From Uloborus plumipes (lineage: Eukaryota > Arthropoda > Arachnida > Araneae > Uloboridae): a stretch of DNA of 64,000 bases. Of the stretch, positions 11,631-23,339 are shown one piece after another. The position numbers and the translations under genes are program-made. The stretch spans positions 46,428 to 110,427 of the forward strand of contig JAXGGA010003008.1 in NCBI GenBank assembly GCA_038373865.1, written 5' to 3'. Numbering within the stretch: the first letter of the stretch is position 1; each line of letters begins with the position of its first letter. Below the pieces are notes generated by a model that searched no databases, was not told where the DNA came from, and was given only the letters and a program-made list of their open reading frames with translations.

Positions 11631-12547
11631 AGGGTGTCCGCGCATATGGAAAGTCATGGAAAGTCAGGGAAAGTCATGGATTTCAAATATGATCGAAATT
11701 GGTCATGGAAAGTCATGGATTTCAGCGAAAAATGTCCAAAAGTCATGGAAAATGACTGTTTATCATGGATTTTAGCGCTCCGGACCGATTGAAATTTTTC
11801 CCGCGATCTCGGAAGAACGAAAACACTTCCGCCGTCATTCTACTTCGTTATTGGGTGCAATCTGATTTGTCAATTACAATTTCCAACAAGTTGCATTGTG
11901 TTGACCAATCAGATGAATTCTCAACGTTAAAACCGTGAGCCTTCATCTGATAAAATATGACCTTGAACGACAAAAAGATAGACTCGATGGTTTTTTTGAT
12001 GATTTTTTTCCCCGGCATAGGCAGATTTGCCTTTTACATTTGGTCTCATCCCCCCCCCCTACCCGCTTCATTTGATTCCTTTTTCCTTTCGAGGAGTTTT
12101 ATGCAAAAGAAAAACAAATTAAAAAACGATGTTGAATTTTAAAGAATCGTGTAGGTAGGGGGGGGGGGTGGCAGGAACTCAACGAGTTCCGTTTTGAAGT
12201 CAGATTTCGCCTCACTCATATCAGGATCTAAACTTACAGTAAAATTTATGGACAGACAATTCATTGCTACATGAAAGTACGTTTGACGACAAGCACGGTA
12301 GGGAGGAGGGTGTCGGTAGGAAAAGATCGTTTTTTGACCTCAAAAGCGAACGGACTTCTGTTGCTGTGAAACGCAGTAGCCATGTTTGGTCATTTGCTTT
12401 GCAAGATAGAATATTAAGTGCATAATTTTCCAAAAACAAAGCGGAGTTCGTTTTTTTTTTTTTTTAGTCATGGAAAATAGTTCGCAAAATTCATGGAAAG
12501 TCAGGGAAAGTCATGGAATTGAAAAGTCCAGGTTGAGCAGATACCCT
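11631..12547. mobile_element. hAT-like non-autonomous element
   Basis: Ends are CAGGGTGTCC and the inverse ATACCCTG. Both sub-terminal regions carry repeated GGAAAGTCATGGA / GGAAAGTCAGGGA motifs (11648-11760 and 12490-12525). Flanks AATTATAC and GATTATAG match at 6 of 8 positions, consistent with an old 8-bp duplication. It lies within the large fold-back element. No intact ORF. Confidence 0.65.
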
Positions 12548-13076
12548 GATTATAGTGAAAAGGGCAGGTAAACGGCAGTATTTGCTTTACCTCTCTCTGC
12601 GCTTGCAAAATCAAAATTCAATCGATTACCCAAAAAATATATCGGTATAAACATATAGTATCGCCTATGTTCGAAGTTCAATGTTTTATTGATCTTTGTG
12701 GGAAATCAAAAACGCGTTTCTTCAATTATCTCGAAAACTCATTTTTGCAGATACTGCCGTTTACCTGCCCACGGCGGAATAAATCTACAGTTATTGTAAG
12801 TTTTGCTCTAAAATTTAAATTTTTAATGCATAAACTAAATTTTACTTTGATTGTGTCTTTTTATTTTTATTTTTTCAGCATTAAAAAGTGTGTGAACTTA
12901 AATAACGCATGTAACATTCAATAATCATAATAATTTAATTAAAGAAAGCATTGGGGTCGTTTATGACCCCAAGGATCTTGAGTGTTACTGAAATGGGAGG
13001 GACCCACGAAAGTTAATGAAAGAGAGAACTGTCGGTGAAGATGCTTTTTTTTCAAGAGCCGTGTTCACGCTTTCAG

Positions 13077-13295
13077 GAGATCGACGTGGATGCGGTGGCC
13101 TACAACGGAGAGCTGGTCTGCATGGCCGTGTCCGAACACGTGGAGAATGCCGGAGTCCACTCGGGTGATGCGACTCTGGTCACTCCCCCCCAGGACCTGA
13201 ACCAGGAGACGCTGGACAAGATCCGGTGCATCTGCTTCTCCATCGGGATGGCCCTCGAGGCCAACGGGCCCTTCAACATTCAGCTCATCGCAAAG
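13077..13295 (+). CDS. CAD: CAD exon 2: CPSase B ATP-grasp domain
   Basis: 73 codons, phase 0/0, acceptor CTTTCAG, donor AAG|GTGAGC. It encodes [28 protein letters not shown] and [11 protein letters not shown]. The first is the acidic strand that contributes Mg-ATP ligands, and the EHVE..GVHSGD segment is the conserved ATP-grasp stretch of CPSase domain B. It follows exon 1 in frame across a 5.6-kb intron filled with repeats. Confidence 0.97.
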
Positions 13296-13841
<546 letters not shown>

Positions 13842-13845
13842 TTAA

Positions 13846-14074
13846 CCTTTTGGATCCGGGCTGTTCATATAGAAATTTTTCTTTCGACCCAGGTAGTATG
13901 ACAGTTGAACCACAGATTTCTTTTCCAGTGAAAAGAGAAGGTATAAACTGTCGTACCAGACGTATGAAACCTTGAAAAAATCCCCGGCTCCCGAGGATTC
14001 GAGTGACACTTTCAACCCCTTCCTCTAAACTAGACGAGATTTATGGTACATGTGTACCGCCCGGCTCCTGAAGG
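13846..14074. mobile_element. piggyBac-like MITE, TTAA-flanked
   Basis: 229 bp with ends CCTTTTGGATCCGGGCTG and the inverse CGGCTCCTGAAGG, flanked by TTAA at 13842-13845 and 14075-14078. A similar-sized TTAA element lies at 32700-32925. It is non-coding. Confidence 0.75.
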
Positions 14075-14078
14075 TTAA

Positions 14079-14870
14079 CGGGAGACGCCTGTTTTTTAAC
14101 CTTGCCTTCCCAATACAAACTTTTCAAAAATACATTACATCATCAAACGTACATGGACAGTTTTCAAAAACTCCAGTGTTTTGCGGATTTTCCGAGAACT
14201 GAGAGAATAATTTTTCTGTAATTTTTGTCACATTTAATCTCGGCTTCAGCCGGCATTTACTTCAAAAAATTATGACACCCATGCAGTTAGGGGATCAAGA
14301 GGTGGAGGGGGTTACAAAGAAGCTTTTTGACCATAATTCATTGTATATAGCTGGAAATAAAAGCTGCGAGTCTCAGAAATTTACGTACCATGTATGGTTA
14401 CTTTACATATTTTCGTAAAAGTAAGGCCTATATCCTCGAAGCATTTCTTTCAAAACTGCCTCGTTTATTTTCTGTTTTTAAGCTCACAGCATGCAAAGCT
14501 TTAAAACAGGGGGATATAGCTGCAAATTACTGCCAAAACAATTGATTTAACAATTTCAAAAATCATATCCTATCTCAAATTAATGCTACAGTGATGATTT
14601 GGCTATTTTGGTTCATTTTTGGTTTTTCAAATGAGGAAAGCTAATTGGCAGTTGGGAAATAAAAAGGATTTTTTAATTTATTTGTTTTAATTTTATAGCA
14701 GAAATTGCTAAATGTATTATCTCTTAATTGTGAGGAGGATTAAAAATGTAGATTTGAATATGCATCATGCTTTCTAAAAAATATAACTTGTAAAAAAACT
14801 CTTTTTTTTAAATCAATTTTTTTAGAGCAAATCAAAATTTCAGAAAATTTTACATTTTTTAGTTTACATA
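14079..14870. other. Intron 2, AT-rich sequence without recognised features
   Basis: About 790 bp with poly-A/T tracts. I see no ORF, no inverted repeats of note and no RNA gene. Confidence 0.4.
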
Positions 14871-16844
14871 TGGGCAATTCCACGGTAACTTACGTTACAT
14901 TTCGACCAACTCTTATGCATTTAGTACCTCAGTACAGACAAATTTTGTTGTACAAATCTTGTATGAAAGCATTTTTTGAAAATGACAGTTGAAAGCAAAA
15001 TTAAAATGCAAAAATATTCGATGCATTTAAATTTTACAAAATCTAGCAGTCAAAGATAAGGCAGTAACTTGCGTTACACAAAAAGGGAATGACATAATAT
15101 GAAAATTGGTTCTGAGGCAAATTTCTGCTCTATTACAGCTGTTTTATTGTTTGAAGCATAATTTATCAGTTCCTTATAATGCTTAGGAATATATTTTCAT
15201 TAATTTAAAAATTTATTTTAAAATTTGAAAATTATGGGAATTTTTAACTGGGTAACTTATGTTACAATAACTTACGTTACAAAATTTACTTACAAGCATA
15301 TCTTTATTACAAAAATTAATGAATGAAAATTACAGCTTAGTTTAGATCGAAACAGTGAAAATTAACAATTATGAATTAAATTTACAGAAATTTAATATCA
15401 AACTCAATGAAAAATCAAAAATATTATATAACATAAGACTTAAATCTATACTGGCTGCTGCTATTAACAAGTTCAGGTAATTCAATTTTTCAAATCATTC
15501 TTTCTTTCTTATTATAAATTTCATCTGACGTTACTGGCCATTTCTAATTGGTTCCAACAGCAGCCATTACTTATATTTTAAACTCGTTTTCTTCAATAAT
15601 CGTCACAACTCAAGGATACAATGTATTTTCGTACTTTACCACACACCATTCACCAGCTTTTATCTCTGTTTTTTCTTCTTGTTCCTTAAAATACTTAACT
15701 AAACGAAACCCCGTAGTTTGTTAATTTCTAATTCTTAAATGTTGATTGTCAATGTGCGGATCTTCAGAAAATAGTTTTGATAAATTTTGCTTTTTAAAAC
15801 ATTTTTCAATACCATCAAGAGTGACTTATTTATAAATCTGTAATATCCTCATGACTTTTTAAATACCCCTTCTACAGTGCATCTTTCTGCACAGTTCAAT
15901 AGCATTTTAATGCAGAATAAAATATATTTCACCTGTAAGAGATAAAGTATTTTTATATATATTTTAAAACTTTAAACCATAACAGAAGTCATTTTTGAAT
16001 AATTTATAGTAAATTACTCCTAAATATTCTGAATGCAGTGATATTGTTTAGAGAGAATTAATATCTCAAAAGCCAAAAAGAAACATATAATTTATAATAG
16101 AGGTGTATTGTAATCTTATTAACAAATAGAGACATTTTAAGAAGTATGATTGATTTAAATTAAGTAAATACAGTACAAATTTAAAAGAATTCTTGCATAA
16201 ATTACTCCTACTTACCACATAGGTTTATTTCACAATTTACTTTCTTTATAAATACAAGTATTTAAGTTCTACTTGGGTAACTTACATTACCTGCATATAT
16301 TGGTAACTTAAGTTACACGTTTTGATTGTAGCACAAAAAATTAAATAGACAATATTTAAAAAAAAACTTTAACTATTTGCTTAACACACACTTATAAGAT
16401 AGAAAATATAGCATTGTTAACATTGCATTGCCCTTTGTTTATGCACATCATGAACTTTAACATGTTTTTGGTAACTTATGTTACATAGAACAGTGCATTT
16501 TTAAAGTTAACATAAATCACTTAATTTACGTGAAAACACTCGTTTTAGCAATTTACAATATTGAATTAAAGTGTAATAATCAATATTCTTCCTTTAAAAC
16601 AGTTATCTAAAGAAAAAAATTGAAACTTACCAACGTTGAAAGATTGACCTTTTGTTTTACCAAAAGTTAAATATTCCATTTCCAACTTCAAAGTGCTGCC
16701 AAAACTGAAAATACTACATTCTTGACAAAAAATTAGTATAAATAATAAACTTCTAACATTTTTAAACCGAAAAATATGTAAAACAGACGCATTGCTGTAA
16801 TTTGATTTTTCCAACGCTTTTCCACACTTGCATGGAATTGCCCA
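14871..16844. mobile_element. Unclassified DNA transposon with seven palindromic 14-mers
   Basis: Termini TGGGCAATTCCA and TGGAATTGCCCA are perfect inverted repeats flanked by TA (14869-14870 and 16845-16846). Imperfect palindromes of the form GTAACTTANGTTAC occur at 14885, 15064, 15252, 15267, 16277, 16303 and 16471. Four are near the left end and three near the right, an arrangement typical of sub-terminal transposase-binding sites. The internal ~1 kb shows no intact ORF. I cannot assign it to a known superfamily from memory. Confidence 0.65.
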
Positions 16845-16966
16845 TATGATGATTAATTCAATGTAATCTTGTTTACCTTTATGTTTTTTCAGCTAGTTTT
16901 TATTTATCTTTTTAATGTAGATTATTTACAATTTCCTTATGCCATGTCTTTTCTTTTAAAAAATAG

Positions 16967-17131
16967 GACAACCAGCTGAAAGTGATAGAGTGCAATCTGA
17001 GGGTGTCTCGGTCTTTCCCCTTCGTGTCCAAAACCCTGAACTGCGACTTCGTGGCCCTGGCAACTCGAGTCATAATGGGGATCAAACCCGAGCCCATGGA
17101 AGTGCTGAGCTCCACCAGAGTCGGAGTCAAG
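16967..17131 (+). CDS. CAD: CAD exon 3: end of CPSase B ATP-grasp domain
   Basis: 55 codons, phase 0/0, acceptor AAATAG and donor AAG|GTAACG. It encodes [19 protein letters not shown], the highly conserved E-x-N-x-R-x-S-R-S-F-P-F motif that binds Mg-ATP in CPSase, then [15 protein letters not shown]. It is directly continuous with exon 2 in the family alignment. Confidence 0.97.
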
Positions 17132-17167
17132 GTAACGAAATTTGTGTAATTAATTTTAATTTACAAC

Positions 17168-17235
17168 TAGCCGTGGTTCCGGGTGCCATTTCTGTCTTTT
17201 TAAACCAATTCAAAATAGAGTAAGATGGAATAAGA
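17168..17235 (-). mobile_element. Helitron 3'-end remnant
   Basis: ACTAGCCGTGGTTCCGGGTG resembles the terminal block ACTAGCTGTGGGGCCCGGCG of the Helitron at 20644. The similarity fades within about 60 bp and no 5' end is found. Confidence 0.45.
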
Positions 17236-18940
17236 TTAGTTGGTTCTTAGGTATCAACTCGACCGCAACTATAGATTTGGTGGTTAAAACAGATTTTTCT
17301 CTTTTTTTGCGGTTGTTGTGTCTGAAAGAATCCTAACAATTTTTCATTGTTATTTATATTAATCTCCATTTTTTAATACTTTATGTACACAAATAAGTTT
17401 TTTTTCAAGTAAAAAGTATTGTATTTTATTAAAAGAATTTAAATAACCTATTTACTTTTATTTACGACCTCACATTATCAGCTTTATTCAAGCCCTAAAT
17501 TTGGGGCACACTCCCTTCTTAAAAAAACTTTTGTCTCAAGACTTTTTATACAACTTTGTAACTTGCCCAAAACAAAAAAAAAAAAAAAAAACTACAGTGT
17601 GTAATTTGTTCCCATTTAGTGTCTGAAACAATGGACAGCTCAAATTACTCATTCGCTAAGCTTGTCCTGCTTTGATTCGGAGCACATTGTCATACGGTTT
17701 TTTGTTACACATTTGGTTAAGCTTTTTTTTTTTTTTTTTTTTGATGCATTTTGCTTGAAATTATGTTTTGAACCTAAAACACATGCAAAAGGGTTAAAAT
17801 GAGGCTTTTGAAATTTAAACTTCAAGCTTGGACTGTTTCAACCTTAATGTGCATCCATGCTTTTTGTTCCCAAATAAACTTTATTGGCGATCCAAAACAA
17901 AATTTATTAACGAAATTTCTTGATTTGTCAACAAATTCATTAAAAACAGACCTGCCAACTCTCCCATTTTTTTATCCAATCCTTATGATTGATTATTAGA
18001 GAATTCATTTCTCTGTTTTCTTATTCCATTGGGTTTTTTTTTTTTTCAAAATTGAGCATTTCTCTGGTCCATAAAACATAAATATTCACAGCTCACAGCC
18101 CTAATCCATTTCACGGCTAGCAGTAAAGACCCCTCTTGAACCAGAATCTTGATATACTCTCCTTTTTTCCTTCATGTAAGTTTTGGAACTAAAAATAAAT
18201 CGCCGGCAAATCCCCTCCCCCCCTTTCCACAAGGTTTTTGATATCGTAACGGCCGTTAAGGAAGATGCTAATACTAACATATTAACATTTTTTTTCCCAA
18301 ACGATTTTATAATGTGCTACAAAGTTACAAATACCCCCACCTATAATTAGATTGTGGTGACGTCAACGGCTTCTGGTGTAAATCAAGAAAATGAGGCCTC
18401 CATAAAGTTAAAAATAGTAACATTTAGAGAAACACTAATGTTTTATTGGTAAGTAAGAAAAAAAGAGTCTTCAATAGCAAAGAGCGATGTTTTTAGATGC
18501 TTTGCAATCAAAGACAGGAAAACCACGATTTAGGTGGGAGACATGTACACCAAACCCCCTTTTTTTAGCGAACATGTTTATCCCCGCCCCCCAACGTTTG
18601 TGGATACAAATTTTAGTAATGATTCTTAACCAGAGCTTCGATCTCTGCCCTTGGTACAGCATTGCTTATATCTGTATTCATCATCCTTTTACATTGTCTG
18701 TCAACCCTTTTCTATTCATTGTACTAGAATCTCTAAAGCAGATTAATACGTTATGTTACATTAGTCTGCTTCCAGCTAGAAATACTTGATGGACCCTTGT
18801 TTTTTGTTCATTACAGCATCGCTTAAAAATCCCGTTTTCTCCCTTGAAGCTTTGACCAGATCTTGCATTTTTTTCTTCTCATGAGGTTGGCTGGTCTGAA
18901 TGTGTGAAAGCAAAGTATTGAAAATGAGGCTTTTGTAACA
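17236..18940. other. Intron 3, AT-rich sequence
   Basis: Long A and T runs (for example 17572-17590 and 17725-17741). CAGACCTGCCAACTCTCC at 17949 recurs, slightly changed, at 47032 and could be a MITE terminus. Small ORFs here show no family features. Confidence 0.4.
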
Positions 18941-19175
18941 TTTATCATCATCATCAAAAGCACAACAGCCTTTTGCAGGCCAAGGCCGACTTGCTGATTT
19001 CTCATCCAGTTGACCCTATCAGTCCCTACAGCCCTCCATCGGTGGATTCCCATTAGTTTTAGGTCTTTCTCGACATCGTCCAACCATCGAGTGGGTGGTC
19101 TAGTCCCTTCAATTTTGGAAAAAGTCGCTTTTTGGGTAGGGACAGCATCAGCATATCTACAGAGATGGCCCGGCA
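18941..19175 (-). mobile_element. LINE 3' fragment (reverse transcriptase ORF C-terminus)
   Basis: The minus strand encodes RPPTRWLDDVEKDLK, then MGIHRWRAVGTDRVNW, the conserved C-terminal tail of many non-LTR retrotransposon ORF2 proteins. It is followed by a (ATG)n-like 3' tail at about 18945-18955. The 5' part is absent, as expected for a 5'-truncated LINE. Confidence 0.75.
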
Positions 19176-19267
19176 AACGAATACCCGATGCTTTTTATAC
19201 ATGGATTAAATTGATAAATGTGTTGTTAAATTTAATATTCATTTTATACATGGATGGATAAACATTA

Positions 19268-19892
19268 GGGTGGGGCGAAAAAAAAAAAGTTTTTCAGATC
19301 AACTTCTAATAGTTGCCAAAAGTTGCTTTTGGTGATAGTTAGCTTTTGTGCAAAATTTGGGAAAAATCGGGTAATATCTTCAGGGGGCGCTACGATCGCA
19401 AAGTTTTATCATAGCTTTTATCGGGATTTTATGGTTAAAATATGAAAAATAATGCCGTTAGCTAATCTCATTGCATTTTTTACTCATAAGATATATTCAT
19501 GCATTCAAAGCATATGAAATAACTCATAAAAAATTATTTTATATGATATATTTATATTTCAAGCATTTAAAAAGAAACAAAAAGGTGAAAAAAAAAGTGA
19601 TTTTTTTTAAATATAAATTTATCATATAAAATAATGTTTGTGAGTCATTTCATGTGATTTTAATGCATGAAAGCATCTTTTGAGTAAAAAAAACGCAAGG
19701 AGACTAGTAAAGGCATTCTTTTTGGTATTTTATCCATAAAATCCATAAACAAAGCTATCGTAAAACTTTGCGATCACAGCGCCCCCTGAAGATACTAACC
19801 GATTTTTTGCACAAAAGCTAACTATCACCAAAGACAACTTTTGGCAACTATTAGAAGTCGATCCGAAAAACTTTTTATTTTTCGCCCCACCC
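19268..19892. mobile_element. Fold-back MITE family F1, copy 1
   Basis: 625 bp, almost entirely one long inverted repeat. It begins GGGTGGGGCGAAAAA and ends with the inverse, flanked by TA (19266-19267, 19893-19894). Both arms carry CAGGGGGCGCTACGATC-type blocks. A second copy is at 62825-63456. The right end is 60 bp upstream of exon 4. Confidence 0.85.
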
Positions 19893-19952
19893 TAATAAAC
19901 ATCTATCACATATGGATTAAAAACTGTGAATTCTATTCTCTCTCTCCCTCAG

Positions 19953-20135
19953 GTGCCCCAGTTCTCCTTCTCCCGGCTGGACGGGGCGGACGTCACTCTG
20001 GGGGTGGAGATGGCCAGCACGGGGGAGGTGGCCTGCTTCGGGGAGAACGTCCACGAGGCCTACCTCAAGGCACTCGTCAGCACCGGCTTCCACATCCCCA
20101 AGAAGGCGCTCCTCCTCTCCATCGGGAGCTACAAG
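19953..20135 (+). CDS. CAD: CAD exon 4: CPSase C-terminal part and start of MGS domain
   Basis: 61 codons, phase 0/0, acceptor CCTCAG and donor AAG|GTCGGT. It encodes [40 protein letters not shown] and ends [16 protein letters not shown], where the MGS-like allosteric domain (UTP/PRPP control) starts. The intron donor is followed after six bases by a solo LTR. Confidence 0.97.
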
Positions 20136-20141
20136 GTCGGT

Positions 20142-22014
20142 TGACAACTTCTAGGTTCCAAACCCATTTGACTAACTTCCATGTTTCAATAACAAGCTAA
20201 GTTTAAAAGGTTAAGATCCTAGAGTTAACCCAAATATAATACAATTTGTACTGCAGAGTTCTATTACAGCGAAATAGAAGCTATGGCTATGTGTTTGAGG
20301 TTAAGAAATGTAGGACAATCTTTTAAAAGATAACCAAGAATTTATTGGTCAAACATTTAAAAGAATAATATTACACGAACCATTTAAACTTAAGGAAAAC
20401 CCTGGCCATAATCCCAAAAAGGCGAAAAGAACCGGCGGCCCCGATGCCGGACCTACCTCTGAGCGGGCAGCGATGAAAAAGAGAGAGAAAGAACGAGTCC
20501 AATCGTTCACTATTTATCTACCAGTCATTTGCATATGATTGGGCATCTGGTGATGCCAACCTAAAACTGCAAACAGAATCAGAAGAGTTGAGAAGCATCC
20601 ACCTAATTTGAATACCAACTTCATTCTAATACATTATATTACACTAGCTGTGGGGCCCGGCGTTGCACGGGATTTAAAGTAGTGATGAAAATTTAAATAA
20701 ACTACTCGCCGTCAAGACGGTATATAATGATATATAACCGCCAAGGCAGCTCGCCTTTAAAGTAGCGAGGAAAGTTTCAGCAAACTACTCGCCGCCAAGG
20801 CGACTCGCCTTTAAAGTAGTAAGGAAACTTAAAACAAATTACTCGCCGCCAAGGCGGCTCGCATTTAAAGGAGGGAGGAAAGTTTTAGCGAAACCGGTTT
20901 CAAAAAACTACTCCCCGCTAAAGCGGCTCGCTAAAAAACTTTCCCGCATAAAAAAGTCAATCGCATTATTTGCACATGCTTCCTCAGGAATAAAAACAAT
21001 GTCAAGTAGCACATATTTAACACTCTCCCTAATAAACAAATACAATTCCCTACCAAAAACAAATATTTCCAAACCGCTCTCTTCCTGTAACATTAATTGC
21101 AAAATTCCCAACAAAAAAGTTGTTTTAATATTTAGATCGCAGCCAAAAAAAATCCCTGCTAAAAACATGAATTACAATTTAATTTAAAACACATTTTCAA
21201 AATGGTACCAGAAAAAAAATATAAGCCATTAAGTATGCAGGAATTCAAGTGAAACACGGACGATCGCATTATTTGCCTTGTTGAAACGCAGTAAAATGAA
21301 ATGCTTTTAAGAAACGAAATGAAGAAAAGGACACCAACAATGAATTTAAAAGATGTCGCCATAGCAACGCAATAAAACGTTAATAGTTTGATCAGGAAAG
21401 AGGTTTTCGAACTCAAAGTTCAAACGCTTGTAACTTTTTTTCTAGTGGAGATAAAAGCTTGGTTCTGCGACTGTAAGTCGAATCAATTCTGGGGTTAAAA
21501 GTATCGCTCTATCCAATGGCGTAAAAATCAAAACTGTGGAACAATTAGTTTATTTTTTATTGATGGTTTTAATGAACCAAGTATTGCAAGAAATCGGGTG
21601 AAGCCTTGCAAAAGGCAAGTTTAAAAATTGAATAACTCGTGCTGTGTTTAAGTTAGAGAATCGGAACAAACTGCATAGGACGGACAAAATTTTTCTGCTT
21701 CCAACGATATATAACATTAATATGTGCAAGTAATTTTTAACCCCAGTATTCGGCGATTTATGAGAAAATTGCCTTGAATTCCAATAAAAAACGAATCGCT
21801 TATCGAATCTTTTCAAACTATAGCCTAAAGTCTTTCTGGATAAATGGACTATTCAACACAAAAAGAATTTTTCAAATCGAACCAGTAGTTCCTGAGATTA
21901 GCGCGTTCAAACAAACAAACAAACAAACAAACAAACTCTACAGCTTTATATATTAGTAAAGATTAGGCATGAGAACTCGATCGAACATCGTATGAACGTC
22001 GTTTTACGCTATCA
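20142..22014. mobile_element. Solo LTR (family L1) interrupted by a Helitron
   Basis: LTR parts 20142-20643 and 21963-22014 total 554 bp. It begins TGACAACTTCTAGG and ends TTTTACGCTATCA (TG...CA). It is flanked by TCGGT (20137-20141) and TCAGT (22015-22019), a 5-bp target duplication with one mismatch. The duplicated bases are intron positions +2 to +6 of intron 4. It is highly similar to the L1 solo LTR at 25809-26357, which lacks the Helitron. No internal retrotransposon region is present. Confidence 0.85.
20644..21962 (-). mobile_element. Non-autonomous Helitron inserted in L1 LTR
   Basis: 1,319 bp. The minus strand starts TCTTTACTAATATATAAAGC and ends CGGGCCCCACAGCTAG. Host bases are A (20643) and T (21963). 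The paralogous LTR at 26305|26306 shows the exact empty A|T site, so the ends are certain. At about 20700-20940 a ~64-bp unit with the palindrome GCCGCCAAGGCGGC is repeated about four times. No Rep/helicase ORF. Confidence 0.92.
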
Positions 22015-22019
22015 TCAGT

Positions 22020-22320
22020 TCTTCACCTCGCACACTCCAGGGTCCCCCCCCCCCCCGTACCTGCCACGACTCGTGGTTTAACCGCCCTGAAGAGCGCTCT
22101 GTTCTTTTTGAACCAGAACCGAGGGCCGAGCGAACCATTGGCCCAGAACCCCCCAGAGGTGTCGTCTCACTTGGGGGACTTTGTGACATTTTTAACACCC
22201 CCCAGCCACCATTGATGAAGACGGTGGATCTTTGATCGGCTGGGATCGAACACCGGACCCTCCGGTCACGAGTCCGACACCTTACCGATAACTTGCGAGG
22301 TCGGTTCGCTTCGAGTCCCT
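22020..22320 (-). mobile_element. tRNA-derived SINE
   Basis: On the minus strand a tRNA-like head carries a B-box-like GGTGTTCGATCCC (22242-22254) and, about 40 bp upstream, an A-box-like TTATCGGTAAGG (22280-22291), the spacing of an RNA polymerase III promoter. The body contains GGGGGGTTCTGGGCC. It starts immediately after the L1 LTR target duplication. A C13 run is at about 22046. Confidence 0.65.
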
Positions 22321-22369
22321 CGCGTGAGGGGGACTAGAAAGGTTTTTTTCAAGCAAATCAATCGTTAAA

Positions 22370-22830
22370 AGTTTTATTTTAAATCAACGATGCCCTCTTC
22401 ATCGAGGGCCTTTTGCCATCTATTGGTAAATTTCACATGCTGGATAGATTTTTTTAAAGAATTGATTTTTGGAGCAAAATGTCTTGAAATGGCATCTCGG
22501 ATACAAGTTAAATTTTCGCGGTTTTTTTTTAAATATAGATTTTAAATAAGGGAAATCAGATGGTATAACGTCAGGTAAGTATGATGGTTGAAGCAGTTGA
22601 TTTCCCTTTTTTCCGATCGCTAAAACACTTTCTATTGCAAAAAAACCCTGAAAATTTGGCTTGTATCAAAGATGCCATTTCAAAACATTATGCTTCAAAA
22701 ATCATTTTGAAAAAAATCTATGCAGGACTTATAAACATACTACTTAGATGGCAAAGGGCCCTTGATTACCAGGACAATGACATCGTTGATTTAGAATAAA
22801 ATCTTTTAGCACGTGATTTGTTTGAAAGAA
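22370..22830. mobile_element. Inverted pair of mariner transposase 3' ends
   Basis: The left arm (minus strand, about 22375-22450) encodes RWQKALDEEGIVDLK then stop. The right arm (+, about 22690-22798) encodes RWQRALDYQDNDIVDLE then stop. Both resemble the C-terminus of mariner/Tc1 transposases (R-W-Q-K...Y-I/V). It is a fold-back of degraded transposase ends, not a functional gene. Confidence 0.65.
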
Positions 22831-23211
22831 AAGCAACATTACTTTCCGCTCCTCTTAATATAACATGGTTATTTCGTACTCTGCTACACTGAAACCTTGT
22901 TATATGAAATGTTGGTCATTATGTTTCTTTTATTTATTGAGAATCAATAAATAATTGTTAAGTTTTCCATTGTCTCGTGGTAAATTTTCATTTCTTGGAC
23001 ACCTTAGCCACTTCTACTGTGTAGTAAATGTTCTGCTAGTATCATCAGTAAAATACGTGATTAATTTTTTGGGACTCGGCCGTTAGACTTCCCCATGGGA
23101 CGCGTGTTAAGTTATCAAAATATTTGTTCATTTTATTAAATAATTTACTTGACATATTCATGATCTGTGAGTATTTTAAACGTGAGTTATGCTGTGTCTT
23201 TTCCTTCTCAG
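22831..23211. other. Intron 4, 3' part
   Basis: AT-rich sequence leading to the exon 5 acceptor. No gene or element recognised. Confidence 0.4.
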
Positions 23212-23316
23212 CACAAGCAAGAGCTGCTGCCATACGTGCAGATCCTGAAGAAGATGCCCTTGAAGCTGTATGCCAGTACGGGGACAGCCGACTATTATTC
23301 CACAAAGGGGATACCG
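23212..23316 (+). CDS. CAD: CAD exon 5: MGS-like allosteric domain
   Basis: 35 codons, phase 0/0, acceptor TTCTCAG, donor CCG|GTGAGA. It encodes KQELLPYVQILKKMPLKLYA then STGTADYYSTKGIP, where the STGTA loop is the phosphate-binding element of methylglyoxal-synthase-like domains. A degenerate minisatellite starts soon after the donor. Confidence 0.95.
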
Positions 23317-23339
23317 GTGAGATACTTGAACTGCTTGAC

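Larger units (their letters stand above)
9351..12988. mobile_element. Large degenerate fold-back element, piggyBac-like ends
   Basis: The left end TTAACCCTCATGGGTTCCTT (9351) and the following GGGGTCA...TGACCCC block are mirrored at 12950-12988. The right terminal TTAA has degenerated to GTAA. Sub-terminal copies of a motif around CTGCCGTTTACCTGCCCAC occur at about 9440, 9620, 12560 and 12755. Two other elements are nested inside. The TTAA-CCCT ends suggest the piggyBac superfamily, but no transposase is visible. Confidence 0.55.

Noticed and set aside
11371..11775. 134-codon ORF containing repeated KVMESQGKS
   Set aside because: Arises from the sub-terminal GGAAAGTCATGGA repeats of a hAT-like element; no protein family features.
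18823..19176. 117-codon minus ORF as a host gene
   Set aside because: Its conserved part is the C-terminal tail of a LINE reverse transcriptase ORF; the rest is intron sequence.
22240..22320. Possible true tRNA gene on the minus strand
   Set aside because: A and B boxes are visible but no cloverleaf with paired acceptor stem could be built by eye, and it continues into a SINE-like body.
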